A stretch of DNA of 64,000 bases, taken from the NCBI RefSeq assembly GCF_902729425.1, contig NZ_CACVCH010000043.1, forward strand, positions 37,695-101,694, read 5' to 3'. Shown here piece by piece: positions 1-8,707 of this stretch. How positions within the stretch are numbered: the stretch's first letter is position 1; each line of letters begins with the position of its first letter. Both the position numbers and the translations under genes were made by a program. Origin of the DNA: Magnetospirillum sp. SS-4 (GTDB taxonomy: Bacteria; Pseudomonadota; Alphaproteobacteria; Rhodospirillales; Magnetospirillaceae). The notes beneath the pieces were generated by a model. It saw only the letters and a program-made list of their open reading frames with translations, did no database searches and had not been told where the DNA came from.

Positions 1-598
1 GAAGGAAGACGTCGCCATAGCTGACGCCGTCGCCGTTGAAGTCGAGGTCATAGACGTTCTCGACGCCCTGGATGTACATGGCGAGGCGTTCCAGGCCGTA
101 GGTCAGTTCCACCGCCACCGGATCGCATTCGATGCCGCCGACCTGCTGGAAATAGGTGAACTGGGTCACCTCCATACCGTCGCACCACACCTCCCAGCCC
201 AGGCCCCAGGCGCCCAGCGTCGGGCTTTCCCAATCGTCCTCGACGAAGCGGATGTCGTGGGCCATGGGATCGACGCCGAGCCGGCGCAAGGATTCCAGAT
301 AAAGGTCCTGGGCGTTCTGCGGGCTGGGCTTCAGCAGCACCTGATACTGGTAGTAATGCTGGAGGCGGTTGGGATTCTCGCCGTAGCGGCCGTCCTTGGG
401 CCGGCGGGACGGCTGGACATAGGCGCATTTCCACGGCTCCGGCCCCAGCGCCCGCAAGGTGGTGGCGGGGTGGAAGGTGCCGGCGCCCACCTCCATGTCG
501 TAGGGCTGGAGGATGACGCAGCCCTGCTCGGCCCAGAAGGCCTGCAAGGTCAGGATCAGGCTTTGGAAGCTGGGCTTCCTCGCGCCGCTAATGCCCAT
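1..598 (-). CDS. glyQ: Glycyl-tRNA synthetase alpha subunit (partial, C-terminus beyond window)
   Basis: This is the alpha chain of the bacterial alpha2-beta2 glycyl-tRNA synthetase, which charges tRNA-Gly in the cytoplasm. The visible 199 residues carry family landmarks: a FWAEQGC segment near the N-terminus, [14 protein letters not shown], the motif around [28 protein letters not shown], and a YGLERLAMY stretch near the left edge. The full protein is usually about 290-300 residues, so roughly a third lies off the window. The ATG at 598 gives a short leader ([10 protein letters not shown]) before the conserved start. The beta subunit gene (glyS) would normally follow to the left. Confidence 0.96.
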   Translation of the reverse strand, partial: MGISGARKPSFQSLILTLQAFWAEQGCVILQPYDMEVGAGTFHPATTLRALGPEPWKCAYVQPSRRPKDGRYGENPNRLQHYYQYQVLLKPSPQNAQDLYLESLRRLGVDPMAHDIRFVEDDWESPTLGAWGLGWEVWCDGMEVTQFTYFQQVGGIECDPVAVELTYGLERLAMYIQGVENVYDLDFNGDGVSYGDVFL

Positions 599-691
599 GG
601 GAATCCGCCATTTCAAAGGGATGCAACAAATTGGCCGCAACCCTAGCGGCGGGGCCGGAGCCGGTCAAGGGGGCGGGCGGCCGAGTTTCGC

Positions 692-1006
692 TCAGCCGGT
701 GCTCCACGCGCGCGGACGACGCATGCCCGCGATCTTGCAGGCCTGCTGCACATAGCCGTAGGGAAACAGCTCGAACACCCGGTTGCGGCCGGCCCCGTGG
801 GTTTCGCCCAGATGCCGGATGACGTGGCGCACGTCGGGGGCGACCTGGCGTTCCTCCAGCCAGGACCGCATGAAGCGGATGGCGCTCCAGTGTTCCTCGC
901 CCAGCGCGATGCCTTCCCGCCGGGCCAGTTCCTCGGCGACGGCCTCGCTCCACTCGGAGGAATCGATCAGATAGCCCTCGGCGTCCAGGCGCGGATTCTC
1001 GGACAT
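692..1006 (-). CDS. DsrC/TusE-family sulfur-carrier-like protein lacking the C-terminal cysteine
   Basis: The 104-residue product belongs to the DsrC/TusE/DsvC family, small proteins that carry sulfur on a flexible C-terminal arm for sulfite reduction, sulfur oxidation or tRNA thiolation. The core (GYLIDSSEWSEAVAEELA, then the RFMRSWLEE helix) and the arm (QQACKIAGM) are clear. DsrC has two arm cysteines ten residues apart, and TusE keeps only the last. Here Cys90 is at the first position, but the second position is Trp101 and the chain ends in STG. That pattern is unlike either textbook class. No dsr or tus genes are adjacent; the next gene upstream on the same strand is a ferritin-like protein. 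A role in sulfur transfer is therefore uncertain, and a regulatory role is possible. Confidence 0.85.
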   Translation of the reverse strand: MSENPRLDAEGYLIDSSEWSEAVAEELARREGIALGEEHWSAIRFMRSWLEERQVAPDVRHVIRHLGETHGAGRNRVFELFPYGYVQQACKIAGMRRPRAWSTG

Positions 1007-1121
1007 GGCATGGCTCTCCGTTAAGCGAAGAGCAGTATGAAACGCCGGGGCGCCGCCATGGATTGACGCCGGTCAACCGGCGCGTCCCTCCCCCGGCCGG
1101 GGCCGGAGGAGGGGCTCCGCC

Positions 1122-1628
1122 TCAGTCGACCACCACCGCGTCGTCGGGATCGTCGGCCCAGTCGGCGGCGGGCTTGGGCGTCCGGGCGATCCAGGCTTCC
1201 AGTTCGGCGACGTGCTCGGCTTCCTCGTCGGCCATCTCCGCCGCCATGGCGCGCACCTCGGCGTCGTCGTTGTCGGTGGCCTGCAAGGCGTAGTACTGAT
1301 GGCCGCGCTTCTCGTTCTCCAGGGCGAAGACCAGGGCGTGATAGGGGGTCATCAGATAATGGCCGCCTTCGACCTCGCCCACCTCCGGCGGTTCGGCCAT
1401 GTTCCAGCGGTATTGCCAGGACTTGAGGCGGGGCAGGTCGTGGGACGAGGCCCGCTGCGCCACCGACGCGCCGTGCAGGCGCGAATACTTGGCCATCTGC
1501 CGGAACAGTTCGGCCACCTCGCGGTTGTTGTGAACCTCCATGGTGTCGGCGAGTTCGTCGTAGCGGTCCGCCGCCTCCTGTTCCATGGCCATGGCATGGG
1601 CAAGAAATAGGGCTACCTTCTGGGTCAT
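1122..1628 (-). CDS. Ferritin-like (rubrerythrin/COG1633-type) protein
   Basis: The 168-residue product is a four-helix-bundle ferritin-like protein of the type that binds a diiron site and handles oxygen or peroxide stress. Helix 1 supplies glutamates in MEQEAADRYDELA, a later helix has ENEKRGHQYY, and the last has a clean ExxH (EEAEH). The helix-2 ExxH is degenerate: residues 49-52 read SRLH, so one expected Glu ligand is a Ser. The C-terminus is an acidic tail without a rubredoxin domain. It is followed downstream by the DsrC-like gene with about 115 bases between. The function is inferred from fold only, and metal occupancy is uncertain given the missing ligand. Confidence 0.75.
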   Translation of the reverse strand: MTQKVALFLAHAMAMEQEAADRYDELADTMEVHNNREVAELFRQMAKYSRLHGASVAQRASSHDLPRLKSWQYRWNMAEPPEVGEVEGGHYLMTPYHALVFALENEKRGHQYYALQATDNDDAEVRAMAAEMADEEAEHVAELEAWIARTPKPAADWADDPDDAVVVD

Positions 1629-1762
1629 GCGGATGTCCTTCCCAGCCTGCCGGGACTACCCCGCGGTCCCGATCCTCGTTCCAGTATGCCCCCGAACGGT
1701 GATCGGGGCAAATCCAGACCGACACGATTCCCGTCTGCCCCCTTGCCGGCTCCGCGGCCAGA

Positions 1763-2971
1763 GTGTATCAATTCTCCATGCCTATGATCTCCGATACCGC
1801 CTCGCTCGATGCCTTCTGTCAGAGGCTGAAATCCGCCAGCTACATCACCGTCGACACCGAGTTCATGCGGGAAAAGACGTACTGGCCCATCCTCTGTCTG
1901 GTACAGCTGGGCGGCCCCGACGAGGCCCGCGCCATCGACCCCCTGGCCCCCGGCATCGACCTCGCCCCGCTATACCGGCTGATGGCCGACGCCAGCGTGC
2001 TGAAGGTCTTCCACGCCGCTCGCCAGGATGTGGAAATCTTCCTGCATCAGGGCGGCGCCGTCCCGACGCCGCTGTTTGACACCCAGGTCGCCGCCATGGT
2101 GTGCGGCTTCGGCGATTCGGTCGGCTACGAGACCCTGGCCTCGCAATTGGCCAAGGCCCGCATCGACAAGACCATGCGCTTCACCGACTGGTCCATCCGC
2201 CCCCTGTCGGAAAAGCAGATCCAGTACGCCCTGGCCGACGTCACCCATCTGCGCGTCGCCTACGAGAAGCTGGTGCGCAAGCTGGAGAAGAACGGGCGCC
2301 TGGACTGGCTGACCGAGGAGATGGCGCTGCTGGCCGATCCCGCCACCTATCGCGTCGATCCCGACAACGCATGGCGCCGGCTCAAGCCGCGTTCCACCTC
2401 GCCCCGCTTCCTGGCGGTTCTGAAGGAGCTGGCGGCCTGGCGCGAGCGCGAGGCGCAAGAGCGCGACCTGCCGCGCCAGCGGGTGCTGCGCGACGAGACC
2501 CTGACCGAGATCGCCGCCCATCACCCCACCGACGTCAATGAACTGGGACGCACGCGGGGCATCGGCAAGGGGCTGGTGGAGGGCAAGATGGGCCTGGCCA
2601 TCCTGGAAGCGGTTCGCCGCGGCCTCGACACGCCCGAGGACCGTTGCCCCGTCCCGCCCGACCGGGTCGAGGTGCCAAAGGGCCTGGGGCCGGTGGTGGA
2701 ACTGCTGAAGGTCCTCCTCAAGATGAAATGCGACGAACACGGCGTCGCCAGCAAACTGGTGGCCAATTCCGCCGATATCGACGCCATCGCCGCCGATGAC
2801 GCCGCCGACGTTCCCGCCCTGCACGGCTGGCGCCGCGAACTGTTCGGCGAGGATGCGCTGAAACTGAAGCACGGCCATCTGGGACTGGGGTTTTGCACCG
2901 ATGGCCGCCGGCTGCGCCTGATTCCGTCCGAGCCGGTCGATCCCGCCCCTCCCGCCGCCATCATCGACTGA
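1763..2971 (+). CDS. rnd: Ribonuclease D
   Basis: RNase D is a DEDDy 3'-5' exoribonuclease that trims the 3' ends of tRNAs and other small RNAs. The catalytic set is visible: D31 and E33 in VDTEF, D89 in HAARQDVEIF, and Y155 with D159 in YALADVTHL. An HRDC domain follows the exonuclease domain (about residues 215-300). The 402-residue length is slightly above the E. coli protein. The GTG at 1763 is the longest start; ATGs at 1778 and 1784 are also possible, and none has a strong ribosome site. The next gene starts one base after the stop, so the two are probably co-transcribed. Confidence 0.93.
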   Translation: MYQFSMPMISDTASLDAFCQRLKSASYITVDTEFMREKTYWPILCLVQLGGPDEARAIDPLAPGIDLAPLYRLMADASVLKVFHAARQDVEIFLHQGGAVPTPLFDTQVAAMVCGFGDSVGYETLASQLAKARIDKTMRFTDWSIRPLSEKQIQYALADVTHLRVAYEKLVRKLEKNGRLDWLTEEMALLADPATYRVDPDNAWRRLKPRSTSPRFLAVLKELAAWREREAQERDLPRQRVLRDETLTEIAAHHPTDVNELGRTRGIGKGLVEGKMGLAILEAVRRGLDTPEDRCPVPPDRVEVPKGLGPVVELLKVLLKMKCDEHGVASKLVANSADIDAIAADDAADVPALHGWRRELFGEDALKLKHGHLGLGFCTDGRRLRLIPSEPVDPAPPAAIID

Positions 2972-2972
2972 G

Positions 2973-3602
2973 ATGTCGTCGGCTCCGGGCTATGGCGAGG
3001 CCCGGCGGCGGGCCGATCAGGCGGCCGGAGCCGCCCTCGCCCGCGAAGGCGGTCAGGCCGCCGCCGCCCGCGCCGCCGTCGCCGCCACCGATTCCTTCTT
3101 CGACCTGATCCGCCACACCCTGAATCTGGACGGCCATCTGGCCCGCATGGCCTGCAAGGCCGGTTGCGCATGGTGCTGCTACCAGCAGGTGGCGGTCACC
3201 TCGGCCGAACTGGCCCTGATCGTTGAGGCGGTGGCCGGACTGCCGCCCGAACGCCGCGCCGAGGTCCGCGCCAGCGCCGCCGAAGCGGCCGTCCGGGGGC
3301 GGGGGCTCGATCCCGGCCGATACTGGGCCGCCCACATCCGCTGTCCGCTGCTGGACGAGACCGACCGCTGCCTGGTCCACGCCGCGCGCCCCATGGCCTG
3401 CCGCGCCTTCAACTCGGCCGACGCGACGGTCTGCCACAACTCGTTCCTGGGCGAGACCGGCCGTATCCCCGTCCTGGCGGCCCAGCACGGCACCTGGGCC
3501 CATGCCCAGGCCGGGCTGGCCGACGCCTTGGCCCGGGCCGGAATCGCTCCCGGCCCGGTCGCCCTGGCGGATGGGCTGACTATTTCCCCAACAGCCCCTT
3601 GA
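2973..3602 (+). CDS. YkgJ-family cysteine-cluster protein
   Basis: The 209-residue product carries the CxxxCxxCC cluster typical of the YkgJ/UPF0153 family (C61, C65, C68, C69), then C-terminal cysteines in RCPLL, DRCLVH, MACRAF and VCHN. These probably bind zinc or an iron-sulfur cluster; the family has no firmly assigned reaction. The N-terminus is Ala/Arg-rich and low in complexity. It starts one base after rnd. Its last 23 bases overlap the 3' end of the convergent AsmA-like gene, so the two stops interleave. Confidence 0.8.
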   Translation: MSSAPGYGEARRRADQAAGAALAREGGQAAAARAAVAATDSFFDLIRHTLNLDGHLARMACKAGCAWCCYQQVAVTSAELALIVEAVAGLPPERRAEVRASAAEAAVRGRGLDPGRYWAAHIRCPLLDETDRCLVHAARPMACRAFNSADATVCHNSFLGETGRIPVLAAQHGTWAHAQAGLADALARAGIAPGPVALADGLTISPTAP

Positions 3603-4332
3603 CGGCACCGCCGGCATCGGCGGGAACCAGGGACTTGGCCTTGTCGCCGACATTGCCCAGCAGGTTGCCGAAGCTGGACGCCGACTTGATGGCGCCGGCC
3701 ACCAGGGAATCCAGCACCCGCTGCGCCACCTGGGCGGCGCTGGCGCCACCCGAATCCTTGCCGATTCCGGTCAGCACGATGTCGCCCAGCTTGGCGGTGG
3801 TGTTGGCGCCGGGAATGCCGCCGGCCGCCAGCTTGACCTGGCCGCCGGTGATGGCGAGGCGGTCGATCACCACCTTCTTGTCCTCGCCCTTGGCCGGTTC
3901 GGCCTTGGCCGCGTCCTTGCCGCCGCCCTGCTTGGCGGTGAAGGCCTTGACGTTCTTCTGGATGGCGTCGAGGTTGCTGCCGCCCGAGGCGATCTCGTAG
4001 GCCACCGCCGGGGCGCCCACCAGCACCTCCTTGACCACGATGGGATTCTTGCCGAGGGAACCGGTATCCAGGGCCACGCTGATCTCGCCCAGCCGAAAGG
4101 CGGGATCGGACGAAAAGCCGGGGGGATTGGCGACCGACAGGCCGGAAATCGAGGCCTTGCCGTCGGACAGCGAGATCTTGACCCCGTCCACCGAGACCTT
4201 GACTCCGGCGACCTGGGTGCCGACCTCCTCGATGATGGTCTTGACGATGCCGTCCAACGACGAGAACAGAAACACCGCCGCGCCGATGACCACCGCCACG
4301 ACGGCGCCACCGATGATAAGCAGCTTGCGCAT
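3580..4332 (-). CDS. AsmA-like membrane-anchored periplasmic protein
   Basis: The 250-residue product begins with one hydrophobic helix (MRKLLIIGGAVVAVVIGAAVFLF) and continues as a periplasmic domain of short beta repeats. Motifs such as VDGVKISLSDGKASISGLSVANPPGF resemble the AsmA/DUF748 group of envelope proteins involved in lipid traffic and outer-membrane assembly. A low-complexity Lys/Ala/Glu segment lies near residues 135-155. The ATG at 4332 has an AAGGGGAC ribosome site; a longer in-frame upstream start lacks support. It is divergent from the Tim44-like gene, with 163 bases between them. The precise role is not known. Confidence 0.65.
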   Translation of the reverse strand: MRKLLIIGGAVVAVVIGAAVFLFSSLDGIVKTIIEEVGTQVAGVKVSVDGVKISLSDGKASISGLSVANPPGFSSDPAFRLGEISVALDTGSLGKNPIVVKEVLVGAPAVAYEIASGGSNLDAIQKNVKAFTAKQGGGKDAAKAEPAKGEDKKVVIDRLAITGGQVKLAAGGIPGANTTAKLGDIVLTGIGKDSGGASAAQVAQRVLDSLVAGAIKSASSFGNLLGNVGDKAKSLVPADAGGAVKGLLGK

Positions 4333-4495
4333 GGACGTCCCCTTACCCTTGGTTGACAGAGGCACCAGTGTCGGCCAGAAGCGCGACCTTGTCGAGGAGA
4401 TGTCGGAACCACCTGAATTTCGGTGGCGCATTTGCATTTCGCCGAGACCGACCTATACCTTAGCTCATCGAGATTTCTCCCGCGCAAGGACCGAC

Positions 4496-5530
4496 ATGAA
4501 GCGGATCATCCTCACCACACTCGTCGCCCTGACCCTGTCGCTGGCCGGAGCCGCCGACGCGCTGGCCAGGGCCGGCAAATCCGGCGGCTTCGGCTCCAAG
4601 GGATCGCGGACCTATGACGCGCCCATGCAGCGTTCGCTGACGCCGCCGACAAGCCAGGCCGCGCCGGGCGGCGTGCCCCCGGCGCCCCAGGCCGCCCCCC
4701 GCCCCGGCGCCGTCGATTCCGCCCCGCTGGCCCCCGCCGGCGTGGCCCGCCCCGGCGCCATGGCCCCGGCCGCCGGCATGGCGGCGCAGTCCCCCGGCTT
4801 CTTCCAGCGCAATCCCTTCATGGCCGGCCTCGCCGGCGGCATGATCGGCGCCGGCATCGGCGGGATGCTGTTCGGCAACTCGCCCGCCATGGCGGCGGCC
4901 AGCGACGCCTCGCCCGGCGCCAGCATGCTGGGCATGCTGCTGCAACTGGCGCTGATCGGCGGCCTTGTCTGGCTGGCGGTGCGGATGTTCCGCCGCCGGG
5001 CCACGCCGGCGGGAACCGCCAATCCCTATGCCCGCGCCGCCATGCCCGGCCAGCATGCGGAACCGGTGATGGCGCGCCAGGGGGCGATGACGGCGGCCCC
5101 GGCGGCCCCCCGGGTCGAACGCGAATTCGACGCCTCGGGCGATGACCAGCAGGCCTTCACCGACATCCTGCTTGGCGTCCAGAAGGCGTGGAGCGACGGC
5201 GACCTTGCCGGACTGCGCCGCTGGGCCACCCCGGAAGTGGTGATGTTCCTGTCCGAGGACCTGTCGCGCAACACCAGCGAAGGCTTGGTGAACAAGGTCG
5301 AGAACGTCGAACTGCTGAAGGGAGACGTCAGCGAGAGTTGGAGCGAAAACGGCTTCGACTACCTGACCGCCATGATCACCTTCGAGTGCGTCGACTACAT
5401 GGTGCGGGCAGATACCGGCGCCGTGGCCAGCGGCAGCCCGGACACGCCGGTGCAGCACACCGAGGCCTGGACCTTCGTCCGGTCGTCCAGCGGCGGGAAG
5501 TGGCTGCTGTCGGCGGTGGAACAGGTCTGA
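4496..5530 (+). CDS. Tim44-like domain protein with signal sequence
   Basis: The 344-residue product has a cleavable-looking signal (MKRIILTTLVALTLSLAGAADALA), a Gly/Ser and then Pro/Ala-rich linker, a Gly-rich hydrophobic stretch (around PFMAGLAGGMIGAGIGGMLFG), a second membrane helix (MLGMLLQLALIGGLVWLAVRMF) and a C-terminal Tim44-like domain (about residues 210-344). Alphaproteobacterial relatives of this type are inner-membrane proteins of poorly defined function. The ATG at 4496 is chosen because it begins the signal peptide. A strong terminator follows the stop. Confidence 0.75.
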   Translation: MKRIILTTLVALTLSLAGAADALARAGKSGGFGSKGSRTYDAPMQRSLTPPTSQAAPGGVPPAPQAAPRPGAVDSAPLAPAGVARPGAMAPAAGMAAQSPGFFQRNPFMAGLAGGMIGAGIGGMLFGNSPAMAAASDASPGASMLGMLLQLALIGGLVWLAVRMFRRRATPAGTANPYARAAMPGQHAEPVMARQGAMTAAPAAPRVEREFDASGDDQQAFTDILLGVQKAWSDGDLAGLRRWATPEVVMFLSEDLSRNTSEGLVNKVENVELLKGDVSESWSENGFDYLTAMITFECVDYMVRADTGAVASGSPDTPVQHTEAWTFVRSSSGGKWLLSAVEQV

Positions 5531-5556
5531 CGGCACAAGGAGCCGTCGTCCCGATG

Positions 5557-5590
5557 AAGCCTTCCCGGCCACGGCTGGGAAGGCTTTTTC
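5557..5590 (+). terminator. Rho-independent terminator after the Tim44-like gene
   Basis: The arms AAGCCTTCCC and GGGAAGGCTT form a perfect 10-bp stem with a 10-base loop, followed by a short T run on the + strand. It lies 26 bases after the Tim44-like stop. On the other strand no T run follows the stem, so it probably does not terminate the convergent maf transcript. Confidence 0.88.
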
Positions 5591-6179
5591 ATGCGTAGCC
5601 CAAACCGTCCAGCATGGCGGCGGTCTCGAACAGGGGCAGGCCGACGATGTTGGAATACGATCCGGACACGTCGCGCACGAAGCGGGCGGCCAGCCCCTGG
5701 ATGGCGTAGCCGCCGGCCTTGCCGTCCCATTCGCCCGAGGCGACATAGGCCTCGATCTCGCCCGGGGACAGCCGCTTGAAGGTCACGACGGTGGTGACCA
5801 GACGCAGGCTGCGCCGGCCGTCCGGAGCCAGCACGCAGACGCCGCCGTGGACGCGGTGGCGCCGGCCGGACAGCAGGTCCAGGCATTGGCGGGCGGTGGC
5901 GGCATCCTCGGCCTTGGGCAGGATGCGCCGGCCGCACGCCACCACGGTATCGGCGGCAAGAACGAAGCAGCCGGGATGACGCGACGCCACGGTGGCCGCC
6001 TTGGCTTCGGCCAGCCGGCGGGCATGGGGGGCGGGCAACTCGCCCTTGGCGGGGGTTTCGTCCACATGGGCGGGATCGACCCGTCCCGGAACGATGCCGA
6101 TCTGGCCGAGCAGGTCCAGGCGTCGGGGCGAAGCCGACGCCAGAACCAGCGCCGGACCCGCGACGGTCCCGCTCATCAT
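5589..6179 (-). CDS. maf: Maf-family nucleoside triphosphate pyrophosphatase
   Basis: Maf proteins hydrolyse non-canonical or modified nucleoside triphosphates (dTTP/UTP or 7-methyl-GTP) to monophosphates. The 196-residue product has the N-terminal phosphate loop LASASPRRLDLL, the VDETP motif, the central AADTVV metal-binding motif and the GKAGGYAIQG signature near residue 150. Length is normal for the family. It begins one base after the infA stop and is the last gene of the his-UPF0262-phosphatase-infA-maf run. The exact substrate subclass was not settled from sequence. Confidence 0.93.
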   Translation of the reverse strand: MMSGTVAGPALVLASASPRRLDLLGQIGIVPGRVDPAHVDETPAKGELPAPHARRLAEAKAATVASRHPGCFVLAADTVVACGRRILPKAEDAATARQCLDLLSGRRHRVHGGVCVLAPDGRRSLRLVTTVVTFKRLSPGEIEAYVASGEWDGKAGGYAIQGLAARFVRDVSGSYSNIVGLPLFETAAMLDGLGYA

Positions 6180-6180
6180 C

Positions 6181-6399
6181 CTACTTGTAGCGGAAGGTGA
6201 TGCGGCCCTTGGTCAGGTCATAGGGCGTCATTTCCACGTTGACCCGATCACCGGCGAGGACGCGGATGCGATTCTTGCGCATCTTGCCCGACGTATGGGC
6301 AAGGATTTCGTGTTCGTTGTCGAGCTTGACCCGGAACATGGCATTGGGAAGCAGTTCGGTCACCGTGCCAGAAAACTCGATTACATCCTCTTTCGCCAT
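6181..6399 (-). CDS. infA: Translation initiation factor IF-1
   Basis: This 72-residue OB-fold protein binds the ribosomal A site during initiation. The sequence is full length and typical ([43 protein letters not shown] at the C-terminus). It lies between the phosphatase gene and maf, the usual alphaproteobacterial context. A 90-base gap separates it from the upstream phosphatase, which leaves room for its own promoter. An AATGGAGGA ribosome site precedes the ATG. Confidence 0.97.
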   Translation of the reverse strand: MAKEDVIEFSGTVTELLPNAMFRVKLDNEHEILAHTSGKMRKNRIRVLAGDRVNVEMTPYDLTKGRITFRYK

Positions 6400-6489
6400 T
6401 GGTCCTCCATTCCGGGCTTCTTCCGCGCGGAAAGATAAGTGAGCGCTGTGCGCTGTTTGGTCAAGCGTTTTCGCGCCGCAACAACTGGA

Positions 6490-6933
6490 TTACTCCCTCG
6501 CCATGCCCGGAAGGGGAAAACGCTTCAGGATATGGCGCTCCAATTCGTCCCGGACCTTGCGATAGGCGTCCAGCATGATTTCCCGGCTTCCCTCCACCAG
6601 GGTCGGATCGAAGGTGGGCCAGTACTCCACCTCGCAGGCGAAATGCCGGGTCAGGTCCACCGCCTTGTGCTGCGCCTCGGGCGACAGCGACACCACCACG
6701 TCGAAGCTGGTGTCTTCCAGGTCGTCGAAGGTGCGCGGCCGATGCTTCGAGACATCCACGCCGATCTCGTCCATCACCTGAACGATGAACGGGTCGGCCT
6801 CCCCCCGCCGCACGCCGACAGAATACACGTAGATGCGCTTGCCGTGGTAGCGCTTCATGATGCCTTCCGCCATGGGCGAGCGCACCGCGTTCATGGTGCA
6901 GCAGAACAGGACGGCCGACGGCAAGTCCTCCAA
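6490..6933 (-). CDS. Low-molecular-weight protein tyrosine phosphatase
   Basis: The 147-residue product has the N-terminal CX5R(S) phosphate-binding loop (C12 to R18, CTMNAVRS) and a distal aspartate region (FDPTLVEG) as in low-molecular-weight tyrosine phosphatases and the related arsenate reductases. It probably removes phosphate from tyrosine, or less likely from small substrates. The start appears to be a TTG at 6933 with an AGGGGG ribosome site. It is two bases after the UPF0262 stop and therefore in the his operon. Despite the arsenic locus elsewhere in the window, nothing here specifically supports arsenate reduction. Confidence 0.87.
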   Translation of the reverse strand: MEDLPSAVLFCCTMNAVRSPMAEGIMKRYHGKRIYVYSVGVRRGEADPFIVQVMDEIGVDVSKHRPRTFDDLEDTSFDVVVSLSPEAQHKAVDLTRHFACEVEYWPTFDPTLVEGSREIMLDAYRKVRDELERHILKRFPLPGMARE

Positions 6934-6935
6934 GC

Positions 6936-7409
6936 CTACCCCCTGATGTGCAGCACGCAGACAAGGGTGAACAGGCGCCGCGCCGTGTCGAAATCGATGT
7001 CGACCCGCCCCTTCAGCCGCTCCTGAAGCAGTTCGGACCCTTCGTTGTGCAGCCCCCGCCGCCCCATGTCGATGGCCTCGATCTGGGCCGGGGTCGATTT
7101 CTTGATGGCGGCGTAATAGCTTTCGCAGACCAGGAAATAGTCCTTCACCACCGACTGGAAGGTCTTCAGCGGCAGCGGCACCTCGGTCAGCGGCCCGCCG
7201 TCCTCGGAGCGGACGTCGAAGATCAGCCGGTTGTCTTCCAGCCGGATGTGCAGATTGTAGGGGCCGATGAAATCGCCGTTCACCGCGAAGTAGTTCTCTT
7301 CCAGCAGATCGTAGATGGCCACGGCGCGTTCGTGCTCGACCTCGGCGGCGCGCCGCACCATGGTCTTCTCGTCGAGCTGGATATGGATCAGCTTCTGCCG
7401 GTGCGGCAT
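6936..7409 (-). CDS. UPF0262 family protein
   Basis: The 157-residue product matches the alphaproteobacterial UPF0262 family, which has no known function. It contains the conserved block ERAVAIYDLLEENYF and a C-terminal DFDTARRLFTLVCVLHIRG. It is predicted soluble. It overlaps the end of hisD and precedes the phosphatase gene, the arrangement commonly seen in alphaproteobacteria. The conserved linkage suggests co-expression with histidine biosynthesis, but no role can be assigned. Confidence 0.88.
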   Translation of the reverse strand: MPHRQKLIHIQLDEKTMVRRAAEVEHERAVAIYDLLEENYFAVNGDFIGPYNLHIRLEDNRLIFDVRSEDGGPLTEVPLPLKTFQSVVKDYFLVCESYYAAIKKSTPAQIEAIDMGRRGLHNEGSELLQERLKGRVDIDFDTARRLFTLVCVLHIRG

Positions 7410-8707
7410 CAGGCCTCCCCGAGATTGAGACGCAGCGACACCGACAATCCGTGGGCGCCCAACCCTTCCGCCTCGGCCAGGGTCACCGCCGCCGGGCCGA
7501 TCGCCCGCAGCGAGTCGGAATCGCAGCCCAACAGGGTCGTGCGCTTCATGAAGTCGATCACCCCCAGCCCGGACGAGAAACGGGCGGAGCGGGCGGTGGG
7601 CAGGACGTGATTGGGGCCGCCGACGTAATCGCCGATGGCCTCCGGGGTGTAGCGCCCCAGGAAGATGGCGCCGGCGTTGCGGATGCGGGCGGCCAGGGAA
7701 TCGGGGTCGGCCACCGCCAGTTCCAGGTGCTCGGGCGCGATGCGGTCGACCAGCGGAATCGCCGCCTCCAGGTCCGGCACCACGATGACGGCGCCGTGCC
7801 GGGTCCAGCTGTCCCGCGCGATGGCGGCACGCGGCAGGGTCGCCAGATGGGACTCCACCGCCTCGGCCACCCGGCGGCCGAATTCGCGGTCGTCGGTGAT
7901 CAGGATGCTTTGGGCGGCGGCGTCGTGTTCGGCCTGGCTCAGCAGGTCGGCGGCGATCCAGCCGGGATCGTTGGCGCCATCGGCCACCACCAGGATTTCC
8001 GACGGGCCGGCGATCATGTCGATGCCGACGGTGCCGAACACCCGGCGCTTGGCGGCGGCGACATAGGCGTTGCCGGGGCCGACGATCTTGTCGACCGGGC
8101 GGATGGTCTCGGTTCCGTAGGCCAGGGCGCCGATAGCCTGGGCGCCGCCGACCCGGTAGATCTCGTCGATGCCGGCGATGCGGGCGGCGGCCAGCACCAG
8201 CGGATTGAGCCTCCCGCCGGGAGTGGGAACCACCATCACCAGACGCCCGACCCCCGCCGCCTTGGCGGGAATGGCGTTCATCAGCACCGACGAGGGATAG
8301 GCGGCGGTGCCGCCCGGAACATAGAGGCCGGCGGCCTGGACCGGCGTCCAGCGCAGCCCCAGCCTGACACCGGCCTTGTCGGTGAAGGCGTAGTCCTTGG
8401 GCAGTTGCCTGGCGTGAAAGGCGTGGATGCGCCTGGCGGCCAGATGGAGCGCCTTGATCAGGCCGGAATCGCAGGATGCGGCGGCCTCGTCGATTTCGGC
8501 GGCGGTGAATCGCAACGTCTCCGGCGTCAGTTCCACCCGGTCGAAACGGGCGGTATAGCCGAGCAGGGCGGCGTCGCCGCGCTTTCTCACGTCGGCCAGG
8601 ATGGCGGCGACCAGGGAATCCACGTCCTCGTCGTTTTCCCGCTTCATGTCGATGAGGGCGGCGAAGGCGGCCTCGAAGCCGGAATCGGTGTGGAGAAGCT
8701 CCCTCAT
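7409..8707 (-). CDS. hisD: Histidinol dehydrogenase
   Basis: HisD is the zinc enzyme that oxidises L-histidinol to L-histidine with two NAD+, the last step of the pathway. The 432-residue product shows the family sections: [75 protein letters not shown] and GPNHVLPT near the C-terminus. The ATG at 8707 overlaps the hisG stop as ATGA, which suggests translational coupling; a GTG at 8716 is an alternative. It is followed by UPF0262 with overlapping stop and start. Confidence 0.97.
   Translation of the reverse strand: MRELLHTDSGFEAAFAALIDMKRENDEDVDSLVAAILADVRKRGDAALLGYTARFDRVELTPETLRFTAAEIDEAAASCDSGLIKALHLAARRIHAFHARQLPKDYAFTDKAGVRLGLRWTPVQAAGLYVPGGTAAYPSSVLMNAIPAKAAGVGRLVMVVPTPGGRLNPLVLAAARIAGIDEIYRVGGAQAIGALAYGTETIRPVDKIVGPGNAYVAAAKRRVFGTVGIDMIAGPSEILVVADGANDPGWIAADLLSQAEHDAAAQSILITDDREFGRRVAEAVESHLATLPRAAIARDSWTRHGAVIVVPDLEAAIPLVDRIAPEHLELAVADPDSLAARIRNAGAIFLGRYTPEAIGDYVGGPNHVLPTARSARFSSGLGVIDFMKRTTLLGCDSDSLRAIGPAAVTLAEAEGLGAHGLSVSLRLNLGEA

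Noticed and set aside
6490..6933. Calling the small phosphatase an arsenate reductase ArsC
   Set aside because: The CX5R loop is shared, but the context is the histidine/infA operon and no ars genes are adjacent.
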